DNA from: Deltaproteobacteria bacterium UBA4427
GTDB lineage: Bacteria > Myxococcota_A > UBA9160 > UBA4427
Direction of reading: 5' to 3'
Length of the DNA stretch: 15,225 nt
Assembly: GCA_002390675.1 (NCBI GenBank)
Contig: DGPZ01000171.1
Location: 18,944 to 34,168, forward strand
Shown: positions 1-7,833 of the stretch, piece after piece
Numbering within the stretch: the stretch's first letter is position 1
Layout: each line of letters begins with the position of its first letter
Notes under the pieces: generated by a model
What the model was told of the DNA's origin: nothing
The model's input: only the letters and a program-made list of their open reading frames with translations
Databases searched by the model: none
Made by a program: the position numbers and the translations under genes

Positions 1-822
1 CAGCCGCTCCAACCTCTCCAGTAGCAATCGCAATTCGCTCTGCTCTAGATCCGATTGAACGAGTAGATCCGTTTGCCCGATCCGCTCCGCTGCGAGATCC
101 AGTTGCCCTGAATCGAGAGCGCGGAGAGAGAGTTCAAGACCGATTTTTGCGGCCGGAAACCGACCGTCCAAGCTACGGATAATCTCTTCTAATTCCGCGG
201 AAGCGGCCCGCGAAATCAACTCCGAGAGTTCGCGATCGACCACAGTCAAACGAGTTGCGAGCCTCGCGCTTCCCACTACATCTTCACGGCGCTCACGCGC
301 TTCCTCGACGAGGGTCGCGCGAAGAGCGGTGAGGTGATCGAGTCGCTCCATAGGCGTACGCGAAAGGGCCACGCGCAAGCGCAAGGCGGCGCGCTGATCC
401 GTGAGTGTAAGGAGACCAAGATCGAGGGGGTCGATCAACCGTCGAGCGGACGAGCGCCTATCTCGTGCGTACTCAAGTTGCGCCAAACGCAAACGCGCTG
501 GTGCTGCGCGATCGCCGTCGGGATAGCGGCTGATCACCTGCCCGAGCCAGCGCAGGCCTTCTTCTTGTCTCCCGGACGCGAATGCCAACTGCGAGAGCTG
601 CTGGGCGGCATCATCCGCAAGCTGGCTGCGTGGATAGAGATCGAGGAATCCTTCAAGAGACTTCGCTGCACCGCGAGAATCCGCGGGAAGGCGCCCCATC
701 GCCGCATCATAGGCCGCACGTTCTTCGGGAGGAATCTCCGAAGCGCCCATCCCCGACAGCGCAGCACAGCCAGCCCCGGACAATGCCATCACGAGACAAA
801 GAGCCCACGTTATGCGGTTCAT
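1..822 (-). CDS. TPR-repeat lipoprotein, partial (LpoA-like penicillin-binding-protein activator?)
   Basis: Seen: an unbroken minus-strand frame from ATG at 822 to base 1, 274 codons with no stop, so the C-terminus lies beyond the left edge. Residues 1-19 form a lipoprotein-type signal (positive start, hydrophobic core, then SGAGC with the cysteine at 19). Position -3 is Gly rather than Leu, so the lipobox is imperfect. Residues about 35-130 look like tetratricopeptide-type helix pairs (FLDLYPRSQLADDA, VISRYPDGDRAAPARL); the rest is charged and helical. An AAGGGG lies about 12 bases before the ATG. An in-frame ATG at 882 would hide the signal peptide, so 822 is preferred. Family knowledge: many deltaproteobacterial proteins pair such an N-terminus with a periplasmic-binding-protein domain and are called penicillin-binding-protein activators (LpoA-like). 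That half is not visible here, so the function is inference; a BamD- or CpoB-type TPR lipoprotein is the alternative. Confidence 0.75.
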   Translation of the reverse strand, partial: MNRITWALCLVMALSGAGCAALSGMGASEIPPEERAAYDAAMGRLPADSRGAAKSLEGFLDLYPRSQLADDAAQQLSQLAFASGRQEEGLRWLGQVISRYPDGDRAAPARLRLAQLEYARDRRSSARRLIDPLDLGLLTLTDQRAALRLRVALSRTPMERLDHLTALRATLVEEARERREDVVGSARLATRLTVVDRELSELISRAASAELEEIIRSLDGRFPAAKIGLELSLRALDSGQLDLAAERIGQTDLLVQSDLEQSELRLLLERLERL

Positions 823-1173
823 ACGAATTATCGCGTCCCCTTCTCGCGATGCATTCCCGTGAGACCGCTCATTCAAGCCCATCGACTGTGCCCCCTCCCC
901 GCAAAGCGAATCGCCGCTCGGGCGACCCGCTGCGCGGATTCTACTCGGAACCCGCGAGTGCGGGCACCTCTGCCGTCTTTCCTAGAGACATTTCGGAGAC
1001 GCGAACCGTTCTGGAATCCACGCGATTGCCCGGTGACCCACGCCACACAAACGCCCCAACGCAAAAGCTAAAGCCGCCCAGCTGTCGGCAAACGGTTTCG
1101 GCCTCTCCCCAAAAAGCGCCTGCAGCCCTCAAAGGCGCGCGGTGCCTTTACAAAGAAGCGCCCACGCGGCCTC
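823..1173. other. intergenic region between dnaJ and the TPR lipoprotein gene
   Basis: This 351-base stretch holds no convincing gene. It contains the terminator after dnaJ (1111-1138) and a small GC hairpin (951-964, arms cccgc and gcggg, loop gagt). On the minus strand a TAGAAT, five of six matches to a -10 box, lies at 943-938, about 115 bases before the lipoprotein start, but no acceptable -35 box is in register. Open frames across it lack any recognisable protein pattern. Confidence 0.5.
1111..1138 (-). terminator. intrinsic terminator after dnaJ
   Basis: Read on the minus strand, the arms GCGCCT (1138-1133) and AGGCGC (1121-1116) flank an 11-base loop and are followed directly by TTTTT (1115-1111). 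It starts about 36 bases after the dnaJ stop. A second hairpin (AAAGGC/GCCTTT, 1149-1144 with 1136-1131) overlaps and competes with it. The site probably ends the chaperone transcript and separates it from the lipoprotein gene. Confidence 0.65.
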
Positions 1174-2328
1174 CTAAAAGAAGTCCCGGATCTTATCCAT
1201 GAAGCCCTTGGTCGCGGGGGACACTTCCTGACCCGACTGCTCAGCGAATTCTTCGAGCAGCTCGCGCTGTCGAGAATTGAGCTTGGTGGGGACTTCTACG
1301 AAGACACGGACGTAGAGATCCCCCCGCATCTTCATGAGCTGCGCATGCTCCATACGCGGCTGAAGCGGCGGGAGCCCCTTGCTGCGGAGGCGCAGCACGC
1401 GACCCGACTGGGTGCCTTCCGGAATCTGGAGATTTACGGTGCCTTCGAGGGTTGGCACTTCGACTTCGGCGCCGAGTGCGGCCTGAACGAAGGGGACAGG
1501 GACTTCGATGTGAATATCAGTGCCGTCTCGCTCAAAAAGAAGATGCTCCTGCAGAACCATCACTACATAGAGATCGCCCGACGGACCGCCTGCGATTCCT
1601 GCTTCGCCCTCGCCTGACACGCGGAGGCGAGCACCTTCTTCAACACCGGCCGGCACCTTCACCTGAATCGTCTGCTGGCCTTCGGTACGTCCAGCGCCGC
1701 GGCAACTCGTGCATGGGTTCGAGATGACTTCGCCCGCGCCGCCGCATGCGTCGCAGGGACGGTTCACCCGGAAGAATCCTTGCTGAAAGACCAGCTGGCC
1801 GGTTCCTTCACATTGCCCACATCTAGACGGAGTCGAACCCTCTGCCGCGCCCGACCCTTCACAGGGTTCACAGCGTCGCATCTTCGGGATCTTGAGATTT
1901 GGCTCGCAACCGTTCAGGACATCATCGAGACTAATCTCGAGGTTGTAACGGAGATCCGCGCCGCGCTGACCGCGACCGCGACGGCTGCCGCCTCGCCCGC
2001 CACCGCCGCCGAAGATGTCGCCGAATAAGTCGCTGAATAGGTCACCGAAATTGCCGAGGTCTTCGAAGCCGGCCGCTCCGGGATGACCACCGCCACCGGG
2101 TCCGCTCACCCCTGCGTGACCGAACTGGTTGTAGCGGGCGCGCTTATCGGAATCCGAAAGCACAGCGTACGCTTCCGAGACCTCTTTGAAGCGGTCTTCC
2201 GCCGCCGGATCATCAGGATTTCGGTCCGGGTGGCACTCCATCGCAAGCTTGCGGTAGGCCTTCTTCAGGTCCGAATCGGAGACACTCCGGTCGACCCCGA
2301 GCGTCTCGTAATAGTCCCGCTTACTCAC
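1174..2328 (-). CDS. dnaJ: chaperone DnaJ (Hsp40)
   Basis: J-domain co-chaperone that delivers unfolded proteins to DnaK and stimulates its ATPase, in the cytoplasm. Numbering from GTG at 2328 (384 residues, normal for the family): J domain about 1-70 with the HPD triad at 33-35, a Gly/Phe-rich linker about 71-120 (DLFSDLFGDIFGGGGG), and four zinc-finger CxxCxGxG repeats at about 153, 170, 192 and 206. The C-terminal substrate-binding and dimerisation region runs from about 215 to the end. The GTG at 2328 is preferred because it gives the classical start MSKRDYYETLGV and has a GGAG five bases upstream. A GTG two codons earlier (2334) overlaps that GGAG. It lies 145 bases after dnaK, behind a terminator-like hairpin and a second strong hairpin, so its level may be set separately from dnaK. 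No key residue is missing. Confidence 0.97.
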   Translation of the reverse strand: MSKRDYYETLGVDRSVSDSDLKKAYRKLAMECHPDRNPDDPAAEDRFKEVSEAYAVLSDSDKRARYNQFGHAGVSGPGGGGHPGAAGFEDLGNFGDLFSDLFGDIFGGGGGRGGSRRGRGQRGADLRYNLEISLDDVLNGCEPNLKIPKMRRCEPCEGSGAAEGSTPSRCGQCEGTGQLVFQQGFFRVNRPCDACGGAGEVISNPCTSCRGAGRTEGQQTIQVKVPAGVEEGARLRVSGEGEAGIAGGPSGDLYVVMVLQEHLLFERDGTDIHIEVPVPFVQAALGAEVEVPTLEGTVNLQIPEGTQSGRVLRLRSKGLPPLQPRMEHAQLMKMRGDLYVRVFVEVPTKLNSRQRELLEEFAEQSGQEVSPATKGFMDKIRDFF

Positions 2329-2347
2329 AATCACTCCAGTCGGCTAA

Positions 2348-2372
2348 GAGGCTCCGTCCTTCGACGGGCCTC
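2348..2372 (-). promoter_or_regulatory. strong hairpin in the dnaJ leader
   Basis: Minus-strand RNA folds as GAGGC-CCGTC, loop GAAG, GACGG-A-GCCTC: ten pairs with one bulged A and a four-base loop. It ends about 11 bases before the dnaJ ribosome binding site GGAG and does not pair with it. It could stabilise the 5' end of a dnaJ message or mark a processing site. Its role is inference. Confidence 0.5.
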
Positions 2373-2383
2373 GCGCACAACCG

Positions 2384-2404
2384 AAAAAATCTCCCCGGGG
2401 GAGG
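2384..2404 (-). terminator. terminator-like hairpin between dnaK and dnaJ
   Basis: On the minus strand, CTCCC and GGGAG close a tight CCG loop (2403-2391), followed by A and then six T (2389-2384). The stem is only five to six GC pairs, so read-through is likely. It would act as an attenuator that lowers dnaJ expression relative to dnaK. Nothing T-rich follows on the plus strand, so it is oriented with the chaperone genes. Confidence 0.45.
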
Positions 2405-2473
2405 CTGGTCGGCGCAATCCAAGGAGACTTGTCACCGCTAGAGGAGTGTCAACCCAGCCGTGAAGGATCCGGG

Positions 2474-4342
2474 CTATTCCTTGGCGGATTCTTCCGGCGC
2501 AGCCGTTCCGGAAACGCCCATGCCTTCGTCAATCCCACCAAGAGCCGCATAGAGCTTCTCCGTCAAAGCGTAGGAAAGTTGGGAAAGCTCTTCGAGCGCA
2601 CACTCGAGTGCCTCCGGATCCTCTCCTGAGACGAACGACTTGGTCTTTTCGATCTGCGCATGCAGCGTAGAAGCGTCGGTCGAATCGACGTCCTCAGCGA
2701 ATTCTTCAAGGGTCTTCGTCGCGGAATACATCAGGCCATCCGCTTTGTTGCGGAGTTCGATCAGCCCCCGCAAAGCCTCATCAGCAACCGCACTTGTCGC
2801 GGCCTCATCAACCAACCGCTCGACTTGTTCTTCCGTGAGACCACTAGAGGCGGTGACTTCGACGGACTGGCTCTTGCCGGTCCCGAGATCCTTGGCAGAA
2901 ACGTTCACAACACCGTCCGTATCGATCGCGAAGGTGACTTCAATCTGCGGGACACCGCGAGGCGCAGGCGGGATCCCCACCAACTCGAATCGCCCGAGGG
3001 TCATATTGTCCTCGGCCATTTCGCGCTCGCCTTGAAGCACATGAATCCGCACGACATCCTGATGATCTTCCGTCGTCGAGAAAATCTGGCTCTTCGTACA
3101 GGGAATTGTGGTGTTCTTTTCAAGGATCTTCGTCGCGACAGCGCCCTGTGTTTCAACACCGAGCGAGAGCGGTGTGACGTCGAGCAGCAGAACGTCTTCA
3201 ACCTCGCCCGTTAGCACCCCACCCTGAATCGCGGCGCCCGTGGCCACCACTTCATCGGGATTCACGCCCTTCATGGGTTCCTTCCCAAATATCTCTTCGA
3301 CCTTTCTCTGAACCAGAGGCATACGCGTCATGCCGCCGACCAGAACCACTTCGTCGATCTCGCTTGCATTCAGGCCCGCGTCTTCAAGCGCCGTGCGACA
3401 AGGGCCTTCGAGCCGCACGACCATGTCGCTGACCAAAAGTTCGAGATCATCACGAGTCATCGACTCAACGAGATGTTTCGGACCATCGGCATCCGCGCAG
3501 ATGAAGGGCAGATTGATATCCGTCGTTTCTGCACTCGAGAGTTCGTGCTTCGCCCGCTCCGCACCTTCCTTCAAGCGCTGGAGCGCCATCGGATCGGAGC
3601 GCAAGTCGACGCCATTCTCTCTTTCGAAAGTGGCTGCTAGGGCGTCGACGATGACGTTGTCGAAATCCTCCCCCCCCAGGAATGTGTCGCCATTCGTGCT
3701 GAGCACCTGAAAGACGCCGTCGCCGAGCTCAAGGATCGACACATCGAAGGTGCCGCCGCCGAGATCGAAAACCGCGATCTTCTGATCGGCGTCCTGATCG
3801 ATGCCGTAGGAGAGTGCCGCCGCGGTGGGCTCGTTGATAATGCGAAGGACTTCGAGGCCTGCGATGCGACCGGCTTCTTTGGTGGCCTGTCTTTGCGCAT
3901 CGTTGAAATAAGCGGGGACCGTGATGACGGCCTGTTCGACGGGTTCGCCGAGAAACTCCGAGGCCGTCTCGCGCATGCGCGTGAGGATCATCGCCGAGAT
4001 TCCCTGTGGCGAGCAGGCCTTCCCATCAATCTCGACCCAAGCGTCGCCGTTCTCAGCCCCGACAATCTTGAAGGGCGCCACCTTCGCGAAGGACTGAACT
4101 TCTTCAGCGTCGAGCTTGCGACCGATCAACCGCTTACAGGCGAAGATCGTACGGTCGGGATTCGTTACGGCCTGACGCTTGGCGATCTGGCCAACGAGCC
4201 GCTCACCGCTCTCGGTATAAGCAACCATCGACGGCGTCGTGCGCGCGCCCTCGGCGTTCGCAATGACCTCTGTCTGGTCGCCCTGTATCACAGACACACA
4301 ACTGTTCGTGGTGCCGAGATCGATCCCGATGACCTTGCTCAT
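2474..4342 (-). CDS. dnaK: chaperone DnaK (Hsp70)
   Basis: ATP-driven Hsp70 chaperone that binds unfolded segments, cycling with DnaJ and GrpE. Nucleotide-binding domain about 1-383: phosphate loop GIDLGTTNSCV near 6-16, catalytic-region Lys70, second phosphate motif FDLGGGTFDVS at 192-202 (Thr198 matches the autophosphorylated Thr of E. coli DnaK), adenosine motif VLVGGMTRMP near 333-342. The interdomain linker VLLLDVTPLS is at 384-393, the beta substrate-binding domain about 394-502, and the helical lid about 503-605. Length is 622, slightly short of the roughly 638 of E. coli. The tail ends in GTAAPEESAKE and lacks the acidic DAEFEEV-type ending seen in most bacterial DnaK proteins. The ATG at 4342 has a GAGG about ten bases upstream. 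It sits 56 bases after grpE and is probably co-transcribed. Confidence 0.97.
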   Translation of the reverse strand: MSKVIGIDLGTTNSCVSVIQGDQTEVIANAEGARTTPSMVAYTESGERLVGQIAKRQAVTNPDRTIFACKRLIGRKLDAEEVQSFAKVAPFKIVGAENGDAWVEIDGKACSPQGISAMILTRMRETASEFLGEPVEQAVITVPAYFNDAQRQATKEAGRIAGLEVLRIINEPTAAALSYGIDQDADQKIAVFDLGGGTFDVSILELGDGVFQVLSTNGDTFLGGEDFDNVIVDALAATFERENGVDLRSDPMALQRLKEGAERAKHELSSAETTDINLPFICADADGPKHLVESMTRDDLELLVSDMVVRLEGPCRTALEDAGLNASEIDEVVLVGGMTRMPLVQRKVEEIFGKEPMKGVNPDEVVATGAAIQGGVLTGEVEDVLLLDVTPLSLGVETQGAVATKILEKNTTIPCTKSQIFSTTEDHQDVVRIHVLQGEREMAEDNMTLGRFELVGIPPAPRGVPQIEVTFAIDTDGVVNVSAKDLGTGKSQSVEVTASSGLTEEQVERLVDEAATSAVADEALRGLIELRNKADGLMYSATKTLEEFAEDVDSTDASTLHAQIEKTKSFVSGEDPEALECALEELSQLSYALTEKLYAALGGIDEGMGVSGTAAPEESAKE

Positions 4343-4398
4343 AGATCCGCCTCTCTAATGACCCGTCGTAACCGGGCCAGCGAGATCGCGGACCCGGA

Positions 4399-5136
4399 CT
4401 ATTCGTTCGCTTCGGCCTGCCCCGCCTCTTCGGCGGTCGGCTCTCGGGCCACAATCACTCGCGCCGGACGCAACATCCGGTCGTGGATCAGGTAGCCCTT
4501 CTGCAGCACTTGGAGGACGGTGTTCGCGGGCACTTCCCCATTCGGGATCTGCCCTAACGCCTCATGAAATGCCGGATCGAAGATTTGGCCATCGGCCGCA
4601 ATTTCCGTCACAGCGTGCTTGGCGAGCGCTCCGAGGATCTCCCGAAGCACCAGCTCGACGCCATCAAGGATTCCCCTGACCTCTTCACCGGCACTCTGCG
4701 CCCCATGCTCAACGGCGCGTTCCAAATTATCGACCGTCGAAAGAAGATCCTTGACGAGATTCTCGTGCCCGAACTTGAAGCTCTCCTGCTTCTCCTTCAG
4801 GGAGCGGCGACGAAAGTTGTCGAATTCCGCCTGGAGTCGAAGGTGCTGGTCCTTTTGCTCGCCCTCTCCCTCGATCTTCTCCTCATGGAGGTTCTTGAGA
4901 TTCTCGAGTTCCTTAGACAGCAGTTCGATGGTCATCTTGTCCGTAGAAGAAGGAGCATCGACCTCCGCAGCGCCACAACTCTCTTCGGGCTCACTGGCCT
5001 CAACAGCCTCCGTGGCCTCTCTAAGTGCCGCTTCCATCTCATCGCTGGCCGAGATGGTAAGATCTTGGTTCCCGGTTTGGCTCTCGGTCTTAGGCATTTT
5101 TTCGTCGGGTGAATCACTCATCAGGAAATCGTCCAT
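4399..5136 (-). CDS. grpE: nucleotide exchange factor GrpE
   Basis: Homodimeric factor that releases ADP from DnaK. Residues 1-66 are acidic, low in order and variable, which explains the 245-residue length against the usual 180-200. A long coiled-coil helix covers about 68-140 (LSKELENLKNLHEEK, LQAEFDNFRRRS). The beta domain with the GrpE signature lies near 185-231 (IFDPAFHEALGQ, GYLIHDRMLRPARV). Start choice is open: the ATG at 5136 has a hairpin only three bases upstream and no clear ribosome site, while the ATG at 5121 gives MSDSPDEK, also without a strong site. It lies 215 bases after hrcA, long enough for its own promoter, and 56 bases before dnaK. Confidence 0.95.
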   Translation of the reverse strand: MDDFLMSDSPDEKMPKTESQTGNQDLTISASDEMEAALREATEAVEASEPEESCGAAEVDAPSSTDKMTIELLSKELENLKNLHEEKIEGEGEQKDQHLRLQAEFDNFRRRSLKEKQESFKFGHENLVKDLLSTVDNLERAVEHGAQSAGEEVRGILDGVELVLREILGALAKHAVTEIAADGQIFDPAFHEALGQIPNGEVPANTVLQVLQKGYLIHDRMLRPARVIVAREPTAEEAGQAEANE

Positions 5137-5351
5137 TTCGCGGAGTCGAGTCCGCCTTCCGGCGACTCGGGTTGGGCAGAGGCTATTCGAAGAGTCCGTG
5201 CTTCTTGTCTAGGGGATGGAGATCCCGGACACGAATCAATGTAATTTTATCGCTGGGGAGATCTAGTCACCGGCAGCGCACAGGCAAGTCGCCGGCACCC
5301 ATTCACACTTCAATAATGAGTCGTTTAGCGGGTGTCCTGGACCAGGCCTTC
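5137..5351 (-). promoter_or_regulatory. hrcA-grpE intergenic region with candidate heat-shock promoter
   Basis: A 215-base gap before grpE. On the minus strand a TAAAAT (5249-5244), five of six matches to a -10 box, has GTGACT 15 bases upstream as a weak -35. Next to it is CTCCCCAGCGAT, which partly resembles a sigma-32 -10 (CCCCAT-T), but no CTTGAAA box is at the right distance. Two similar 13-base direct repeats (5263-5275 and 5285-5297) overlap and lie upstream of the -35. Two mutually exclusive hairpins (5140-5155 and 5148-5168) lie in the leader. No CIRCE element is present. Confidence 0.35.
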
Positions 5352-6521
5352 TCAGACCAACAATTTCCGGGTCACGAGTTCCGAACAATAGTGGACCAGC
5401 GGGATCACTCGACCGTAATCCATCCGACGAGGCCCGATTACGCCCAGCACGCCGAGAGCTTGACCATCGTCATTGCCGCCTCGCGCCCGCTTCCCCTCCC
5501 GCATCACAGTCATGCCACCGGGCGAAGCGCTTGTGCCACTGCTCCCGCCGTAGGGCACTGCGATCAAGGCGCAGTCTCGAAGCGAGGGCTCGCCCAGCTC
5601 TGCACCAAGCGAAATCGAGAGACCGACGGAAGGATCGTCGGAATCCATTCCGGCAATGCTGCGCAGGAGCTCAATCAGACGTTCGTTCGTTTCGAGAGCT
5701 GAGAAGAGACCGCGAATTCGCTCGGGGTCTGAAAATTCTGGTTGGTCGAGAAGCGCGAGTCGCGTGGCGATCACCAGATCATCGGCCCCGTGCGCCTTCG
5801 ACGCTTCGCACGCCCGAAGTCCAAGTTTCCAAGCACGCTGAAGAAGATCATCCGCCTCGCCGCGCAGATTTTCACACTCGCTTTCCAGCAGTCGTCGCAA
5901 ACCGATGAGCGTGCGTCCTCCTATTCGTTCAGCGAGATGCGCTTGTACCCGTTCAAGCTCGCGGGCGGAAATCGGATCGACCTCTTCGATCCGTCTTTCA
6001 ATGACCGCGCCGTTCTCAGCGACCAGGACTGCGAGGATGCGGCGTGTCGTGACAGGAACAAGGTAAACGGACTTCAATCGGAGCTCGTCGACGCGAGGAG
6101 TGACCACGAACCCGAGCTGCCGGGTATGGGCCGAGAGCAGATGTGATGCCTGGTGCGCAGTTTCGCCGGCTTCGATTCCTTCGAACTCACGTTCGAGGAG
6201 ACGTTGATGATGGGGGCCGAGGTCTGCCACCTCGAGTAGATGATCAATGAAGACGCGCAAGCCCGCAGCGGATGGGATGCGCCCAGCCGAAGCATGCGCC
6301 TTCTCGACGAGCCCTAACTCGTGAAGCTCGCCCAAAGTGTTTCGAATACTCGCTGGAGAAAGCGTCGTCGGCATCAGATGCGAGAGCGCAGTTGAGGCGA
6401 CCGGACCGGCCTGCCCCACGTAGGCCGCGACCAAAGCACGCAGCACCATCGCCTGCCGCTCATGCAGCTCCGTCGAGGCTTTAGGTCCGTGCACGTGAGG
6501 TTTGCGATAGAGGCGAAACAT
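5352..6521 (-). CDS. hrcA: heat-inducible transcription repressor HrcA
   Basis: Repressor that in other bacteria binds CIRCE operators and holds down chaperone genes until heat or misfolded protein titrates GroEL. Numbering from ATG at 6521 (389 residues, longer than the common 340-350): winged helix-turn-helix about 19-95 with the family pattern LSPASIRNTLGELHELGL at 54-71 followed by AHASAGRIPS; a central GAF-like dimerisation region; and a C-terminal part ending in GVIGPRRMDYGRVIPLVHY, typical of HrcA. A TTG at 6530, three codons earlier with a G-rich stretch about eight bases upstream, is an alternative start. It lies about 40 bases after hemW, so the two are probably co-transcribed. The order hrcA, grpE, dnaK, dnaJ matches its expected role. 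Confidence 0.95.
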   Translation of the reverse strand: MFRLYRKPHVHGPKASTELHERQAMVLRALVAAYVGQAGPVASTALSHLMPTTLSPASIRNTLGELHELGLVEKAHASAGRIPSAAGLRVFIDHLLEVADLGPHHQRLLEREFEGIEAGETAHQASHLLSAHTRQLGFVVTPRVDELRLKSVYLVPVTTRRILAVLVAENGAVIERRIEEVDPISARELERVQAHLAERIGGRTLIGLRRLLESECENLRGEADDLLQRAWKLGLRACEASKAHGADDLVIATRLALLDQPEFSDPERIRGLFSALETNERLIELLRSIAGMDSDDPSVGLSISLGAELGEPSLRDCALIAVPYGGSSGTSASPGGMTVMREGKRARGGNDDGQALGVLGVIGPRRMDYGRVIPLVHYCSELVTRKLLV

Positions 6522-6561
6522 ATTGCTCAAAAGGGATACCCCCGCGCGTAGACAGCGTCAA

Positions 6562-7833
6562 TCAATCTTGCTCACCGACGTCCGCCACGAACTCCGCTGC
6601 GACCGAATCCGCAAGCAGGCGCCCTTCGGAACTGAGCCGTAGATCACCGAGGGCGTTCTCCTCTAGCCAGTCGCGACCGAGTAGCCCATCGATCTCATTT
6701 CCGAAGAATCCACGCGGGGTTTTCCCAAATTCCTTTTCAAAAACAGCAGCCTGAAGCCCTTCTCTCTGACGAAGCGCGAGGAAGACAGCCTCCCCCCTCG
6801 CCACTTCTACGGAAAACGACTCCTCCTCTCCAGCTTGAGCCGCATCCTTTACAAGTGCGGACTGCCACGCTTCGAGGGTGCGAGGATTCGCACGCCGCGC
6901 GCCATGAGGGCGAACAGCACTTCGCGCTTCCGTCGAATGCGCGCCCATGCCGAGGCCGAGCACGGGAGCCCGCTGCCAATAACGCGCGTTATGTCGAGCT
7001 CGTCGGCCAGGCCGAGCATAACTCGAGATCTCGTATCGCTCATAACCCGCGACCGTGAGCCGCGCCTCGACCTGCCCGATCATCTCCGCCGCATCATCTT
7101 CATCGCACGCTTCCATCTGCCCGCTCGCCAGCGCCCGACCGAAAGGCGTCGCCGGTTCGTAGGTCAGTTCGTAGGTCGAAACGTGCTCCGGCCCGAAGGC
7201 AATCAATCGTTCGAGGTCGCGATCGAGTGCCGCCGCATTCTGGCCGGGCCCAGCGAAAATGAGATCCAGAGAAACGTTGTCGAAGCCGGCTTCGCGAGCG
7301 GCTGCCAAAGTTGAATCGATGCGGTCCGCGCGATGAGCCCGACCGAGCTTTTTAAGTTGTTCGTCGTCGAAGGACTGCACGCCGATCGAAAGCCGATCGA
7401 TCCCGGCTTCGCGAAATCCCGGAAGCCGCGCGGCTTCCGTCGTGCTCGGGTTCAGCTCCAAAGTGATCTCCTCCGTCCCCCGGGTTGCGGGCGAAGAAAA
7501 AGAAGGAGAAGTGGAAGAAGACGGAAACGCATCTCGCAAAGCACAGATCAAGGTCGCCACAGATTCAGGCTGAAAGAGCGACGGTGTGCCACCGCCAAAG
7601 TAGATCGTCGCCAATCGCCGCCCCGCGAAATGGTCCCGGCGAGCTGCGAGTTCCCGCAACAGGTCGGCGACATAACGTGCCTCGACGTCTGGACTCAGAG
7701 GACTCGCCGCAAGAACAGCGAAATCGCAATACGGGCAAATTCGGTCGCAAAAGGGCAGATGGAGATAGACGCCGACAGAGCCGTCGTCGAAAACGACGTC
7801 GTCAGAGAGAGGCCGGGACGAAACCGGCTCCAC
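6562..7833 (-). CDS. hemW: HemW-type radical SAM protein (haem chaperone; formerly HemN-like)
   Basis: HemW proteins carry a [4Fe-4S] cluster, bind S-adenosylmethionine and haem, and are thought to deliver haem to respiratory proteins; they are not coproporphyrinogen dehydrogenases. Numbering from GTG at 7833 (423 residues): the cluster motif CxxxCxxC is Cys29, Cys33, Cys36 (FCDRICPYCDF), the SAM-binding FGGGTPSLF lies near 79-87, and the HNARYW motif typical of the family is at 281-286. The C-terminal winged-helix-like part runs from about 345. A Ser-rich insert (about 104-116) precedes the EITLELNP strand. The GTG at 7833 is chosen because GGGAG lies just upstream and family homology begins soon after. 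The frame stays open upstream to 8031, but that stretch is not family-like and overlaps the divergent gene. Its place ahead of hrcA is the same as in Bacillus. Confidence 0.93.
   Translation of the reverse strand: MEPVSSRPLSDDVVFDDGSVGVYLHLPFCDRICPYCDFAVLAASPLSPDVEARYVADLLRELAARRDHFAGRRLATIYFGGGTPSLFQPESVATLICALRDAFPSSSTSPSFSSPATRGTEEITLELNPSTTEAARLPGFREAGIDRLSIGVQSFDDEQLKKLGRAHRADRIDSTLAAAREAGFDNVSLDLIFAGPGQNAAALDRDLERLIAFGPEHVSTYELTYEPATPFGRALASGQMEACDEDDAAEMIGQVEARLTVAGYERYEISSYARPGRRARHNARYWQRAPVLGLGMGAHSTEARSAVRPHGARRANPRTLEAWQSALVKDAAQAGEEESFSVEVARGEAVFLALRQREGLQAAVFEKEFGKTPRGFFGNEIDGLLGRDWLEENALGDLRLSSEGRLLADSVAAEFVADVGEQD

Noticed and set aside
334..1071. Plus-strand open frame of 245 codons at the left end, and another at 582-1202
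   Set aside because: Both are antisense to the lipoprotein gene and its upstream region. The composition is rich in Arg, Pro and Ser with no domain pattern, while the minus frame has a signal peptide and TPR-like repeats.
3893..4495. Long antisense frames over dnaK and grpE (for example 3893-4495 and 4564-5112)
   Set aside because: They mirror conserved Hsp70 and GrpE coding sequence on the other strand; GC-rich codon use keeps antisense frames open.
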